A DNA stretch of 42,666 nt from JBHHZM01 sp046758065 (GTDB lineage Bacteria; Pseudomonadota; Alphaproteobacteria; JAAXGF01). Positions 8,267 to 16,899 of the stretch are shown piece after piece; position 1 is the first letter of the stretch; every line of letters begins with the position of its first letter. The DNA lies in contig JBHHZM010000007.1 of NCBI GenBank assembly GCA_046758065.1, positions 1 to 42,666 of the forward strand, written 5' to 3'. Position numbers and translations under genes: made by a program. Below the pieces are notes generated by a model. It saw only the letters and a list, made by a program, of their open reading frames with translations. It was not told where the DNA came from and did not search any database.

Positions 8267-9603
8267 CCGTCGTTACCCGTTTCGCCCCCAGCCCGACCGG
8301 TCGGTTGCATGTCGGCAACGCCCGCGTCGCGCTGGTCAACTGGCTTTTCGCGCGCAACAACGGAGGGCGTTTTATCCTCCGCCTCGACGATACCGACGCC
8401 GAGCGATCGACGGCCGAATACGCCGCGGCGATCGAGGACGACCTCGCGTGGCTGGGGCTCGAATACGATGAACGCCACCGGCAGTCCGAACGTCGCGACC
8501 GTTACGCCGCGGCGTTCGACGGGCTGGTCGCGGCGGGCCGCGTCTACGCTTGCTACGAGAGCGCGGAGGAACTCGCCGAAAAGCGCCGTCGGCAGCAGGC
8601 GCGCAACCGGCCGCCGGTCTACGACCGCGCCGCGCTCGGCCTGAGCGATGCGGACAGGAAAGCGCTCGAAGCCGAGGGCAGGCAGCCCCACTGGCGCTTC
8701 CGGCTCGACGACGGTGCGGTCGTCTGGGACGATCTCGCACAGGGGGCCAAGCGGTTTCCGAGCAACAGCTTCAGCGATCCCGTGATCCTGCGCGCCGACC
8801 GGCGGCCGACCTATACGCTCGCCTCGGTGGTCGACGACGCCGAACTCGGCGTCAACCACGTCATCCGCGGCGAGGACCACGTCGCCAACACCGCGGTTCA
8901 GATCCAGATATTCGCGGCGCTCGGGGCCGCGCTCCCCGCTTTTGCGCATCTGCCGCTGCTGACCGATGCGGAAGGGCGCAACCTGTCGAAGCGTGCCGGC
9001 AGCCTCTCGCTCGGCGCTTTGCGCGCCCGCGGGATCGAGCCGATGGCGCTCAACAGCCTGCTCGCCCGGCTCGGTACGGCGGATCCGGTCGCGCCGCGGA
9101 TCGCCCTCGGCGACCTGATCGACGGCTTCGACCTCGGACGCTTCGGCCGCGCCGCGCCGCGTTTCGACGAGGCCGAGCTCGAACGCCTCAACGCCAGGGT
9201 TCTGCACCTCATGCCGTTCGCGGCGGTGGCCGAAAGACTTGCCGCGATGGACCTCGCCGCGGCCGACGAGACGTTCTGGAATGCGGTCAGGCCGAACCTC
9301 GCCCGCATCGACGACGCGAAAACATGGTGGCGGGTCTGCCACGGCGCGATCCGGCCGGTGATCGACGATCCGGCCGTCACCGCCCGCGCCGCCGAGTTGC
9401 TGCCCGCCGGCGCCTGGGACGGCGCCACCTGGAAGCTATGGACCGAGGCGGTCTCGCGCGCGACCGGGCGCCGCGGCAAGGCCCTTTTCCGGCCGCTCAG
9501 GCTCGCGCTCACCGGGCGCGAACATGGACCCGAGCTGAAGAATCTGCTACCGATTATCGGCCGCGCCCGCGCCGAAGCGCGGCTGCGCGGCGAGACCGCC
9601 TGA
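8263..9603 (+). CDS. gltX: Glutamyl-tRNA synthetase
   Basis: Charges tRNA-Glu (or, in some alphaproteobacterial paralogues, tRNA-Gln for later amidation). The 446-residue class I synthetase has the HIGH-type signature in FAPSPTGRLHVGN (7-19), the LRLDDTDAERS motif, the RGEDHVANT block and the KMSKS equivalent NLSKRAGS (LSKR at 241-244). The start is the ATG overlapping the nadE stop; in-frame open sequence upstream is only the shadow of nadE. The C-terminal anticodon-binding part is short but ends in a normal-looking GREHGPELKNLLPIIG tail. Alphaproteobacteria often have two gltX genes, and which specificity this copy has cannot be told here. Confidence 0.94.
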   Translation: MTVVTRFAPSPTGRLHVGNARVALVNWLFARNNGGRFILRLDDTDAERSTAEYAAAIEDDLAWLGLEYDERHRQSERRDRYAAAFDGLVAAGRVYACYESAEELAEKRRRQQARNRPPVYDRAALGLSDADRKALEAEGRQPHWRFRLDDGAVVWDDLAQGAKRFPSNSFSDPVILRADRRPTYTLASVVDDAELGVNHVIRGEDHVANTAVQIQIFAALGAALPAFAHLPLLTDAEGRNLSKRAGSLSLGALRARGIEPMALNSLLARLGTADPVAPRIALGDLIDGFDLGRFGRAAPRFDEAELERLNARVLHLMPFAAVAERLAAMDLAAADETFWNAVRPNLARIDDAKTWWRVCHGAIRPVIDDPAVTARAAELLPAGAWDGATWKLWTEAVSRATGRRGKALFRPLRLALTGREHGPELKNLLPIIGRARAEARLRGETA

Positions 9604-9629
9604 CGTTCCCGATAACCGCCGACGAGCCC

Positions 9630-11078
9630 GTGGCCCTTTATCTCTACAACACCCGCGCGCGCGAGAAGCAGAAGTTCGAGCCGGTCGATCCCGGTCGCGT
9701 GCGAATGTACGTCTGCGGGCCCACGGTCTACGACCGGGCGCATATCGGCAACGCGCGCCCGGTGATCGTGTTCGACGTGCTCTACCGCTTGCTCAGGCGG
9801 CTCTACGGCGAGAATAATGTGACCTACGTGCGCAACATCACCGACGTCGACGACAAGATCAACGCGGCGTCGAAGGAGAGCGGCGAGCCGATCGAATCGC
9901 TCACCGCCCGCACCACGCGGATGTTCCACGAGGACATGGCGGCGCTCGGCGCGCTGCCGCCCGACTTTGAACCGCGGGCGACCGACCACGTCGCCGAAAT
10001 GGTCGCGATGACCGAGACGCTGCTCGGCCAAGGCCACGCCTACGAGGCCGACGGCCACGTGCTGTTCCACGTTCCGTCGATGCCGGGCTACGGCGGGCTT
10101 TCGCATCGTAGTCTGGAGGAAATGATCGCGGGCGCCCGCGTCGAGGTGGCGCCCTACAAGAAGCACCCGGCCGATTTCGTGCTGTGGAAGCCGTCGAGCG
10201 ACGATCTTCCCGGCTGGGACAGCCCCTGGGGCCGGGGGCGACCGGGCTGGCATCTCGAATGCTCGGTGATGAGCGAGAAGTATCTTGGCGTTCCCTTCGA
10301 CATTCACGGCGGCGGTCAGGACCTGATCTTCCCGCACCACGAGAACGAACGCGCCCAGAGCCTGTGCGCCCACGGGATCGAAATCTTCGCCAACTACTGG
10401 GTGCACAACGGCTTCGTCAACATGGGCGAGAAGATGTCGAAGAGCCTCGGCAATATCGTCACCGTCGAGGACGTGCTGAAGAGCGTCAACGGCAAGGGCG
10501 AGGTGGCGCGCCTGATGATGCTCTCTACCCACTACCGCAAGCCACTCGACTGGACCGCACTTGGGGTGAGGGATGCTAAAAAGAAATTAGACCATTGGTA
10601 CAAGGCTTTGCTTTTGGCGAAGGAGGCGCAAATCGAGCTATTACCGGCACAACAGGCGCCTGTTCAGGTTCTAGGTGCGCTTGAGGATGATCTAAATACC
10701 CCTCTTGCGATCTCATACTTAGACGAGATTGCCGGTAATCTACATACAGCCAATTCGATGGATCGGACACAACAACAACAACGTGAAAGTAGTAAGTTAT
10801 TGGCCGGAGGTATATTGCTCGGGCTTTTGCAGCACGACCCAGAAGAATGGTTTCATCGAATTGAAACTCCTGCGGCCCAACTTCGGATTGAGGGATATCC
10901 ACCTGTGATTGCTAATCGACCAAGCGAAGAGTGGATTAATCAGCGCAAGACCGAGCGAGAAATGGCCAGAGCGGCACGCGATTTTGCTGCGGCTGATCGT
11001 ATCCGTGACGAGTTGTTGGCCATGGGCATAATTCTTGAGGACAAACCCGATGGCACTTCTCGTTGGAAGTGGGCGTAG
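9630..11078 (+). CDS. cysS: Cysteinyl-tRNA synthetase with a compositionally foreign 3' third
   Basis: Charges tRNA-Cys. With a GTG start at 9630 the product is 482 residues and begins ALYLYNTRAREKQKFEPVDP, as expected of the family. It has the zinc-site cysteine and HIGH region in YVCGPTVYDRAHIGNARP (C29, HIGN 38-41), HGGGQDLIFPHHENERAQS and GEKMSKSLGN (KMSKS 268-272). The helical C-terminal domain (about 311-482) ends ARDFAAADRIRDELLAMGI and appears intact, so the enzyme should work. From about 10561 to the stop the DNA changes: about 49% GC by hand count, with TTA, CTA, ACA, AAT and AGT codons almost absent from neighbouring genes. The 5' two thirds have the local GC-rich style. The gene looks mosaic. 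No strong ribosome-binding site precedes the GTG; the gltX stop is 26 bp upstream. Confidence 0.93.
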   Translation: MALYLYNTRAREKQKFEPVDPGRVRMYVCGPTVYDRAHIGNARPVIVFDVLYRLLRRLYGENNVTYVRNITDVDDKINAASKESGEPIESLTARTTRMFHEDMAALGALPPDFEPRATDHVAEMVAMTETLLGQGHAYEADGHVLFHVPSMPGYGGLSHRSLEEMIAGARVEVAPYKKHPADFVLWKPSSDDLPGWDSPWGRGRPGWHLECSVMSEKYLGVPFDIHGGGQDLIFPHHENERAQSLCAHGIEIFANYWVHNGFVNMGEKMSKSLGNIVTVEDVLKSVNGKGEVARLMMLSTHYRKPLDWTALGVRDAKKKLDHWYKALLLAKEAQIELLPAQQAPVQVLGALEDDLNTPLAISYLDEIAGNLHTANSMDRTQQQQRESSKLLAGGILLGLLQHDPEEWFHRIETPAAQLRIEGYPPVIANRPSEEWINQRKTEREMARAARDFAAADRIRDELLAMGIILEDKPDGTSRWKWA

Positions 11079-11090
11079 TAAGGTTGCGCC

Positions 11091-12683
11091 ATGACGGCGG
11101 AACGCATCTGGCTGTTCGATACCACGCTGCGCGACGGGGCGCAGACGCAGGGCGTCGATTTCAGCGTCCACGACAAGGCGACGATCGCCCGCGAACTCGA
11201 CCGCCTCGGCATCGATTACGTCGAAGGCGGCTGGCCCGGCGCCAACGCCACCGACGACACTTTCTTCGCCGACCCGCCGACGCTCGAACGCTCGCGCCTC
11301 ACCGCCTTCGGCATGACGCGGAGACCCGGGCGCAGCACCGAGAACGATCCCGGTCTCGCCGCAGTCTCCGGATGCAGCGCCGCCGCCGTCTGCCTCGTCG
11401 GCAAGGCCTGGGATTTCCACGTCGACGTCGCACTCGGGGCCGCGCCCGAGGAGAACGTCGCCATGATCGGCGACAGCGTTGCCCACCTCGGCGGCAAAGG
11501 GAAGGAAGCGCTGTTCGACGCCGAGCACTTCTTCGACGGCTACAAGGCCAACCGCGATTACGCCATGGCCTGCGTCAAGGCGGCGTACGACGCGGGCGCG
11601 CGCTGGATTGTCCTGTGCGACACCAACGGCGGCGCGCTGCCGCACGAAATCAGCGATATCGTCGCCAAGGTTTGCCAAGTCATCCCCGGCGACCGCCTCG
11701 GCATCCACTGCCACAACGACACCGAGAACGCGGTCGCCAACAGCCTCGCCGCGGTGCGCGCCGGCGCGCGCATGGTGCAGGGCACGATCAACGGCCTCGG
11801 CGAACGCTGCGGCAACGCCAATCTGGTCTCGCTGATCCCGACGCTCAAGCTCAAGCTGGGCTTCGAGACCGGGGTCGGCGACGAGGACCTGCGCCATCTC
11901 ACCCGCAGTTCGCGCCTGCTCGACGAGATCCTGAACCGGGCGCCCGACCGTCACGCGCCTTACGTCGGCGCCGCCGCCTTCGCCCATAAAGGCGGTTTGC
12001 ACGCCTCGGCGGTGCAAAAGGATCCCCGCTCGTACGAACATGTCGCGCCCGAGGTGGTGGGAAACCGCCGCCACATCGTGGTTTCCGAGCAGTCGGGGCG
12101 GGCCAACCTGCTCGCCCGGCTCGCCGAGGTCGGGATCGAAGCCGCTGCCGATCATCCCAAGCTGCCGCGCCTCCTCGAAGAAGTGAAGTCGCGCGAGTTC
12201 GCGGGCTACACCTACGACGGCGCCGAGGCGAGCTTCGAACTGCTGGCGCGGCGCGCGCTCGGCGACGTACCCGAGTTCTTCCACGTCGACAGCTATCGCG
12301 TGCTCGTCGAGCGCCGCTACAACGCCGTCGGCAAGCTGATCACCCTGTCCGAGGCGACGGTCAAGGTGACGGTGAACGGCGAACGGCTGATGTCGGTGGC
12401 CGAAGGCAACGGTCCGGTCGACGCCCTCAACGCCGCGCTGCGCAAGGACCTCGGCATGTACTCGCCGTATCTCGAAGATCTGCGCCTTGTCGACTACAAG
12501 GTCCGTATCCTGTCGGCGAACCTCGGCACCGCGGCGATCACGCGGGTGATGATCGAAAGCGGCGACGATTCGGGTGATACCTGGTCGACGGTCGGCGTCT
12601 CCGACAACATCATCGACGCCTCGTTCAACGCGCTGCTCGACGCCATCGTCTTCAAGCTGCTGCGCGCCGACGCGCCGGCTTGA
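11091..12683 (+). CDS. cimA: (R)-citramalate synthase
   Basis: Condenses pyruvate with acetyl-CoA to citramalate, the entry to the threonine-independent isoleucine route. The 530-residue protein starts ERIWLFDTTLRDGAQTQGVDFS, the catalytic TIM-barrel signature of the LeuA/CimA/homocitrate synthase group, followed by VEGGWPGANATDD, the metal-binding GIHCHNDTENAVANSLAAVRAG and GTINGLGERCGNAN, and FAHKGGLHASAV in the subdomain. The last ~120 residues form a LeuA-type regulatory domain, the likely site of feedback control by isoleucine. TAAGG before the ATG and a 12 bp gap after cysS suggest it belongs to the same transcript. The family could also include related synthases, but length and wording fit CimA best. 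Confidence 0.9.
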   Translation: MTAERIWLFDTTLRDGAQTQGVDFSVHDKATIARELDRLGIDYVEGGWPGANATDDTFFADPPTLERSRLTAFGMTRRPGRSTENDPGLAAVSGCSAAAVCLVGKAWDFHVDVALGAAPEENVAMIGDSVAHLGGKGKEALFDAEHFFDGYKANRDYAMACVKAAYDAGARWIVLCDTNGGALPHEISDIVAKVCQVIPGDRLGIHCHNDTENAVANSLAAVRAGARMVQGTINGLGERCGNANLVSLIPTLKLKLGFETGVGDEDLRHLTRSSRLLDEILNRAPDRHAPYVGAAAFAHKGGLHASAVQKDPRSYEHVAPEVVGNRRHIVVSEQSGRANLLARLAEVGIEAAADHPKLPRLLEEVKSREFAGYTYDGAEASFELLARRALGDVPEFFHVDSYRVLVERRYNAVGKLITLSEATVKVTVNGERLMSVAEGNGPVDALNAALRKDLGMYSPYLEDLRLVDYKVRILSANLGTAAITRVMIESGDDSGDTWSTVGVSDNIIDASFNALLDAIVFKLLRADAPA

Positions 12684-12692
12684 GCACCGACC

Positions 12693-13460
12693 ATGGCGGG
12701 AACGGACCGGTCGCGCGAGAGGATGAGCGGCGGCCCGGCAATCGTGCTGGTGCGGCCGCAGCTCGGCGAGAACATCGGCACCGCGGCGCGGGCGATGATG
12801 AACTTCGGGCTCGACGATTTGCGTCTCGTCGCGCCGCGCGACGGCTGGCCCAACGTCAAGGCGGTGAACGCCGCCGCCGGCGCCACCGACGTCCTCGATA
12901 CGGTGCGGATATTCGACTCGACCGCCGCAGCGGTCGCCGATCTGCGCCATGTGCTCGCCACCACGGCGCGGCCGCGCTACATGCTGAAATCGACCATGAC
13001 TCCGCGGCGCGCCGCCGCCGACATGCGCCGCTGGCACGCGGCGGGAGAGCCCTTCGGGGTGCTTTTCGGGCGCGAGCGCACCGGCCTCGACAACGACGAC
13101 GCAGCCCTCGCCGACGCTCTTGTCACGGTGCCGATCAACCCGGCCTACGGCTCGCTCAACCTTGCCCAAGCCGTGCTGCTCATCGGCTACGAGTGGTTTC
13201 AGGCGGGCGATGAGACCACCGCCGAGGCGCTGCCGCAAGGTCGTACGCGGCCGGCGACGCGCGACGAACTCGAGAACTTCTTCCGCCACCTCGAACACGA
13301 GCTCGACGCCTGCGGGTTTCTGCGCAACGCCGCCAAGCGTCCCAGCATGGTGCGCAACATCCGTAACCTGTTCCTGCGCGCCGGGCTTTTCGAGCAGGAA
13401 GTACAGACGCTCCACGGCATCGTTTCGGAGCTTGCCAAGGGAGCGCGCGACCGGGAGTAG
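12693..13460 (+). CDS. trmJ: tRNA (cytidine/uridine-2'-O-)-methyltransferase, TrmJ type
   Basis: A SPOUT-class RNA methyltransferase, expected to 2'-O-methylate position 32 of tRNAs using S-adenosylmethionine. The 255-residue protein has the family opening AIVLVRPQLGENIGTAARAM, then FGLDDLRLVAPRDGWPN, the knot motifs GVLFGRERTGLDNDD and VPINPAYGSLNLAQAV, and a C-terminal helical extension seen in TrmJ. Start ATG at 12693 gives ten extra residues before MSGGPAIVLV; ATG 12723 is the better match to relatives, but neither has a clear ribosome-binding site. It follows cimA by 9 bp and probably ends that transcript: a small perfect hairpin GACGCC-GAT-GGCGTC lies at 13531-13545 without a T-run. Confidence 0.88.
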   Translation: MAGTDRSRERMSGGPAIVLVRPQLGENIGTAARAMMNFGLDDLRLVAPRDGWPNVKAVNAAAGATDVLDTVRIFDSTAAAVADLRHVLATTARPRYMLKSTMTPRRAAADMRRWHAAGEPFGVLFGRERTGLDNDDAALADALVTVPINPAYGSLNLAQAVLLIGYEWFQAGDETTAEALPQGRTRPATRDELENFFRHLEHELDACGFLRNAAKRPSMVRNIRNLFLRAGLFEQEVQTLHGIVSELAKGARDRE

Positions 13461-13655
13461 CGGCCATGACCAAGATCTCTACCCGAAGCCATTCTCTCTT
13501 TCGGTTTCATGTCGTTACCGGCGCCCGGACGACGCCGATGGCGTCGCCGTCGGCTTGAAACCGGGGGGGCTCAGCTACTATTTGTTAACCATAATTGCCG
13601 ATAATGCCGGGTCGTGGGGCGCGGCGCGTTACCCCGCGTCCAAAGAGAAGGACGC

Positions 13656-14774
13656 ATGGAGCAAATGACCACGGTCGCCAGCTTCGAGGTCCGTTACAGC
13701 CGTTTTCTCGATCTGGAAGGACGGGCGGTCGCGGCGCTGCCCGACTTCGCCGCGACGCCCGAGGAACTCGTTTCCATGTACCGCGCCATGGTGTTGACGC
13801 GTCAATTCGACGCCAAGGCGGTGGCGTTGCAACGCACCGGACGGATGGGCACTTACCCGTCGTCGCTCGGCCAGGAAGCGGTGGGGGTCGGCTTGGCCGC
13901 GGCGATGCGGGAGAGCGACGTGCTGGTGCCTTCATACCGCGAGACCGCCGCCATGCTGTGGCGCGGCGTCACGCCGGTCGAAATTCTGCTCTATTGGGGC
14001 GGCGACGAACGCGGCAGCGACTACGCCGGCCCGCGCGAGGACTTCCCGGTCTCGGTGCCGGTCGGCACCCATCCCCTGCACGCCGTCGGCGTGGCGTACG
14101 CCTTCAGGCTGCGCCGCGAGGCGCGCGCCGCGGTCGCGGTTTTCGGCGACGGCGCGAGCTCGAAGGGCGACGTCTACGAAGCGCTCAACTTCGCCGGCGC
14201 CTGGCGCCTGCCGGTGGTCTTCGTCGCCGTCAACAACCAGTGGGCGATCTCAGTGCCGAGGGCGCGGCAGACGGCCGCCGAGACCATCGCCCAGAAGGCG
14301 ATCGCCGCCGGCATCGCCGGCGAGCAGATCGACGGCAACGACGTGATCGCCGTGCGCCACGCGGTCTCGGCGGCGCTGGAGAAGGCGTATTCGGGCGGCG
14401 GCCCGACGCTGATCGAGGCGCTGACCTACCGCATGACCGACCACACCACGGCCGACGACGCCAGCCGCTATCGCCCGCCCGAGGAAGTGAGCGCGCATTG
14501 GCGGGAGGACCCGATCGCGCGCCTGCGCGCCTATCTGACCGAAAACGCCGCGTGGAGCAAGGAGAACGAGGAAGCGATGATCGCGACGCTCGACGCCGAG
14601 ATCGAGGCCGCCGTCTCGACTTACGAAGCGACGCCGCCGCAGCCCGTCGGCGCGATCTTCGATCATCTCTTCGCCGAACTACCCGCCGCGCTCGCCGGCC
14701 AGCGCGCCGCGGCGGTCGCCGGGGCGGCCGAAGCGGCCGAGGCGCGACAGGTGGCGGAAGCCGGCGATGACTGA
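13656..14774 (+). CDS. pdhA: 2-oxoacid (pyruvate-type) dehydrogenase E1 component, alpha subunit
   Basis: With the beta subunit and thiamine diphosphate it decarboxylates a 2-oxoacid, probably pyruvate, and passes the acyl group to E2. The 372-residue product has MYRAMVLTRQFD, GTYPSSLGQEAVGVG, the VPSYRE block and the thiamine diphosphate motif from VFGDGASSKGDV (GDG 164-166) to VNNQWAIS (NN 193-194). The ATG at 13656 is chosen because AGAGAAGGA precedes it; an upstream in-frame GTG at 13614 would add an unrelated leader, and ATG 13665 is also possible. An AT-rich stretch at 13578-13603 within the 195 bp upstream gap probably holds the promoter. It overlaps the E1 beta gene by 8 bp. A branched-chain substrate cannot be excluded. 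Confidence 0.85.
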   Translation: MEQMTTVASFEVRYSRFLDLEGRAVAALPDFAATPEELVSMYRAMVLTRQFDAKAVALQRTGRMGTYPSSLGQEAVGVGLAAAMRESDVLVPSYRETAAMLWRGVTPVEILLYWGGDERGSDYAGPREDFPVSVPVGTHPLHAVGVAYAFRLRREARAAVAVFGDGASSKGDVYEALNFAGAWRLPVVFVAVNNQWAISVPRARQTAAETIAQKAIAAGIAGEQIDGNDVIAVRHAVSAALEKAYSGGGPTLIEALTYRMTDHTTADDASRYRPPEEVSAHWREDPIARLRAYLTENAAWSKENEEAMIATLDAEIEAAVSTYEATPPQPVGAIFDHLFAELPAALAGQRAAAVAGAAEAAEARQVAEAGDD

Positions 14775-15750
14775 GGTCACTCTGGTCGGCGCCGTCAACA
14801 TGGCGCTCGCGCGCGCCATGGCGGACGACGAATCGGTCGTCGTTCTCGGCGAGGACGTCGGCGTCGACGGCGGCGTTTTCCGCGCCACCGACGGTTTGAT
14901 CGACCGCTTCGGGCCGGAGCGGGTGATCGACACGCCGCTCGCCGAAACCGGTATCGCGGGCGTCGCCGTCGGCATGGCGGCGCAGGGCCTGCGGCCGGTC
15001 GCCGAGAGCCAGTTCATGGGCTTCATCTATCCGACCGTCGACCAGATGGTGAGTCACGCGTCGCGACTGCGCTGTCGCACCCGCGGACGGCTCACCTGCC
15101 CGATGGTGCTGCGCGCGCCCTACGGCGGCGGCATCCACGCGCCCGAACACCATTCGGAGAGCACCGAGGCGATGTTCGCCCATATTCCCGGGCTGCGCGT
15201 GGTCATCCCGTCGTCGCCGGGCCGCGCTTACGGATTGCTGCTGTCCGCGATCCGTGATCCCGATCCGGTGGTCTTCCTCGAACCCAAACGCATCTATCGC
15301 GCGGTCAAGGAGGAGGTCGCCGACGACGGCAAGGCGCTGCCGCTCGACGCGTGTTTCGTGCTGCGCGAAGGGAGCGACCTCACCTTCGTCACTTGGGGGG
15401 CGATGACCCGGGAAACGCTCGCTGCCGCCGAGACGCTGGCCGCGGGCGGGGTTTCCGCCGAGGTCATCGACGTTGCGACGCTCAAGCCGTTCGACGCCGA
15501 CACCATCCTCGCCTCGGTCGAAAAAACCGGGCGTTGCGTCATCGTCCAGGAAGCGCCCTATACCGCGGGTTTCGGCTCCGAGGTGGCGGCGCAGCTCGCC
15601 GAGCGCGGGCTGCTTTCGCTCTTGGCGCCGGTGCAGCGTGTCGCCGGTTATGACACGGTGATGCCGCTCTATCGCCTCGAAGAACATTACATGCCGAGCG
15701 CGGCGCGCGTTCTCGCCGCGGCGCATCAGGCGCTCGAATTCGAAGGGTGA
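14767..15750 (+). CDS. pdhB: 2-oxoacid (pyruvate-type) dehydrogenase E1 component, beta subunit
   Basis: Transketolase-like partner of the preceding alpha subunit; the heterotetramer forms the decarboxylase. The 327-residue protein shows VNMALARAMADDESVVVLGEDVG, FGPERVIDTPLAETGIAGVAVGMA, the GGGIHAPEHHSES block, and in the C-terminal domain VFLEPKRIYR, DVATLKPFDADTI and VIVQEAPYTAGFGSEVAA. All are normal for E1 beta. No N-terminal lipoyl domain is fused to it, unlike the PdhB of many other alphaproteobacteria, so this operon is of the plain Gram-positive/gammaproteobacterial type. Start ATG at 14767 lies inside the end of the alpha gene. Confidence 0.9.
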   Translation: MTEVTLVGAVNMALARAMADDESVVVLGEDVGVDGGVFRATDGLIDRFGPERVIDTPLAETGIAGVAVGMAAQGLRPVAESQFMGFIYPTVDQMVSHASRLRCRTRGRLTCPMVLRAPYGGGIHAPEHHSESTEAMFAHIPGLRVVIPSSPGRAYGLLLSAIRDPDPVVFLEPKRIYRAVKEEVADDGKALPLDACFVLREGSDLTFVTWGAMTRETLAAAETLAAGGVSAEVIDVATLKPFDADTILASVEKTGRCVIVQEAPYTAGFGSEVAAQLAERGLLSLLAPVQRVAGYDTVMPLYRLEEHYMPSAARVLAAAHQALEFEG

Positions 15751-15760
15751 GATCCCGTCC

Positions 15761-16864
15761 ATGACCACGTTCAAGCTTCCCGACCTCGGCGAAGGTTTGC
15801 AGGAGGCCGAGATCGTCGCCTGGCACGTCAGCGTCGGCGATCACGTGACGGCCGATCAACCACTCGTCGCGGTCGAGACCGACAAGGCGGTCGTCGAGGT
15901 GCCGTCGCCGCAGGCGGGAAAGATCGCCACGCTCCACGGCGCGCCCGGCGATATCGTCAGGATCGGGGCTCCGCTGGTCGAATACGAAGACGCGGCCGAA
16001 GCCGATACGGGCACGGTCGTCGGCCGGATCGAGAAGGGCACCAGGGTCCTCGACGAAACGCGGGAAGTCGCCGAGCGCGCGGGCGCCGCCAGGATCAAGG
16101 CGACCCCGGCGGTGCGCGCGCTGGCGCGCCGCAAGGGCGTCGATCTCGCCATCGTGCAGCCGAGCGGCAAGGGCGGCATGATCACGTCGGCCGATGTCGA
16201 ACGCGCCGCCAAGGTGCTGGCCGAGGCGGGGCCGCTCGAACCTCTGCGCGGGGTGCGCCGCGCCATGGCCCGTCGCATGGCCCAGTCGCGCGACGAAGTG
16301 GCGCCGGCCACCGTGATCGACGAGGCCGACATTGCCGCCTGGCCGAAGGGAACCGACGTCACCGTCCGGCTGGTTCGCGCCATCGCCGCGGCCTGCGCCG
16401 CCGAGTCCGCGCTCAATGCCTGGTACGACAGCGACAAAGGGGGTCGGCGATTGCACGAGAAGATCGACCTCGGGCTCGCGGTCGATACCGGAGAAGGCCT
16501 GTTCGTCCCCGTGCTGCGCGACATCGGCGGGCGCGCCGCCGCCGACCTGCGCAAGGGGCTCGACGCCATGAAGGCCGATGTCGAGGCCCGCACCGTTCCT
16601 CCCGAAGAACTTCGCGGCGCCACCATCACGCTCTCCAACTTCGGCACGATCGGCGGCCGCTACGCCGCGCCCGTCGTGGTGCCGCCGCAGGTCGCGATCC
16701 TGAGCGCCGGACGCATCGCGCCGCGCGTCGTCGCGGTCGACGGCGAGCCGGCGGTCAGACGCACATTGCCGCTGTCGCTCACCTTCGATCACCGTGCGGT
16801 CACCGGTGGCGAGGCGGCGCGCTTTCTCGCCGCGGCGATCGCCGATCTGGAGAAGCCCGGGTAG
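15761..16864 (+). CDS. pdhC: Dihydrolipoamide acyltransferase, E2 component
   Basis: Forms the core of the complex and transfers the acyl group from lipoate to CoA. The 367-residue protein has one lipoyl domain (about 2-76; lipoyl lysine K42 in ETDKAVVEV), a peripheral-subunit-binding domain near 107-145 (KATPAVRALARRKGVDL), and a compact catalytic domain ending FDHRAVTGGEAARFL. The catalytic His is present, but the usual DHRxxDG is DHRxxTGG here, a variant I associate with this subfamily. The catalytic domain is on the short side. It is 10 bp after the E1 beta gene. No dihydrolipoamide dehydrogenase gene follows, so E3 must come from elsewhere. Confidence 0.88.
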   Translation: MTTFKLPDLGEGLQEAEIVAWHVSVGDHVTADQPLVAVETDKAVVEVPSPQAGKIATLHGAPGDIVRIGAPLVEYEDAAEADTGTVVGRIEKGTRVLDETREVAERAGAARIKATPAVRALARRKGVDLAIVQPSGKGGMITSADVERAAKVLAEAGPLEPLRGVRRAMARRMAQSRDEVAPATVIDEADIAAWPKGTDVTVRLVRAIAAACAAESALNAWYDSDKGGRRLHEKIDLGLAVDTGEGLFVPVLRDIGGRAAADLRKGLDAMKADVEARTVPPEELRGATITLSNFGTIGGRYAAPVVVPPQVAILSAGRIAPRVVAVDGEPAVRRTLPLSLTFDHRAVTGGEAARFLAAAIADLEKPG

Positions 16865-16870
16865 TTCACG

Positions 16871-16898
16871 AAAAAGCGGGCGCTCTAGACAGCGCCGC
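16871..16898 (-). terminator. Rho-independent terminator of the minus-strand operon
   Basis: Read on the minus strand, the sequence after the stop at 16900 is GCGGCGCT-GTCTAG-AGCGCCCGC followed by TTTTT (16875-16871): a GC-rich stem with one bulge and a T-run. It sits between the convergent E2 and dehydrogenase genes. The T-run suits minus-strand transcripts only. Confidence 0.75.
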
Positions 16899-16899
16899 C

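Noticed and set aside
10576..10902. Possible small minus-strand gene within the AT-rich end of cysS
   Set aside because: The cysS frame runs through with conserved family sequence to the stop; the antisense product shows no known features.
10797..13415. 872-codon open frame on the minus strand opposite cysS, cimA and trmJ
   Set aside because: It mirrors GC-rich codons of three well-supported plus-strand genes; the translation is Arg/Gly/Ala/Val-rich and resembles no family.
13466..13558. Possible 30-codon gene (ATG at 13466) between trmJ and the E1 alpha gene
   Set aside because: No ribosome-binding site, no family resemblance, and it ends within the probable promoter region.
14230..15774. 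514-codon minus-strand frame opposite E1 alpha and E1 beta
   Set aside because: Antisense shadow with a long Arg-rich tail; both sense genes have full catalytic motifs.
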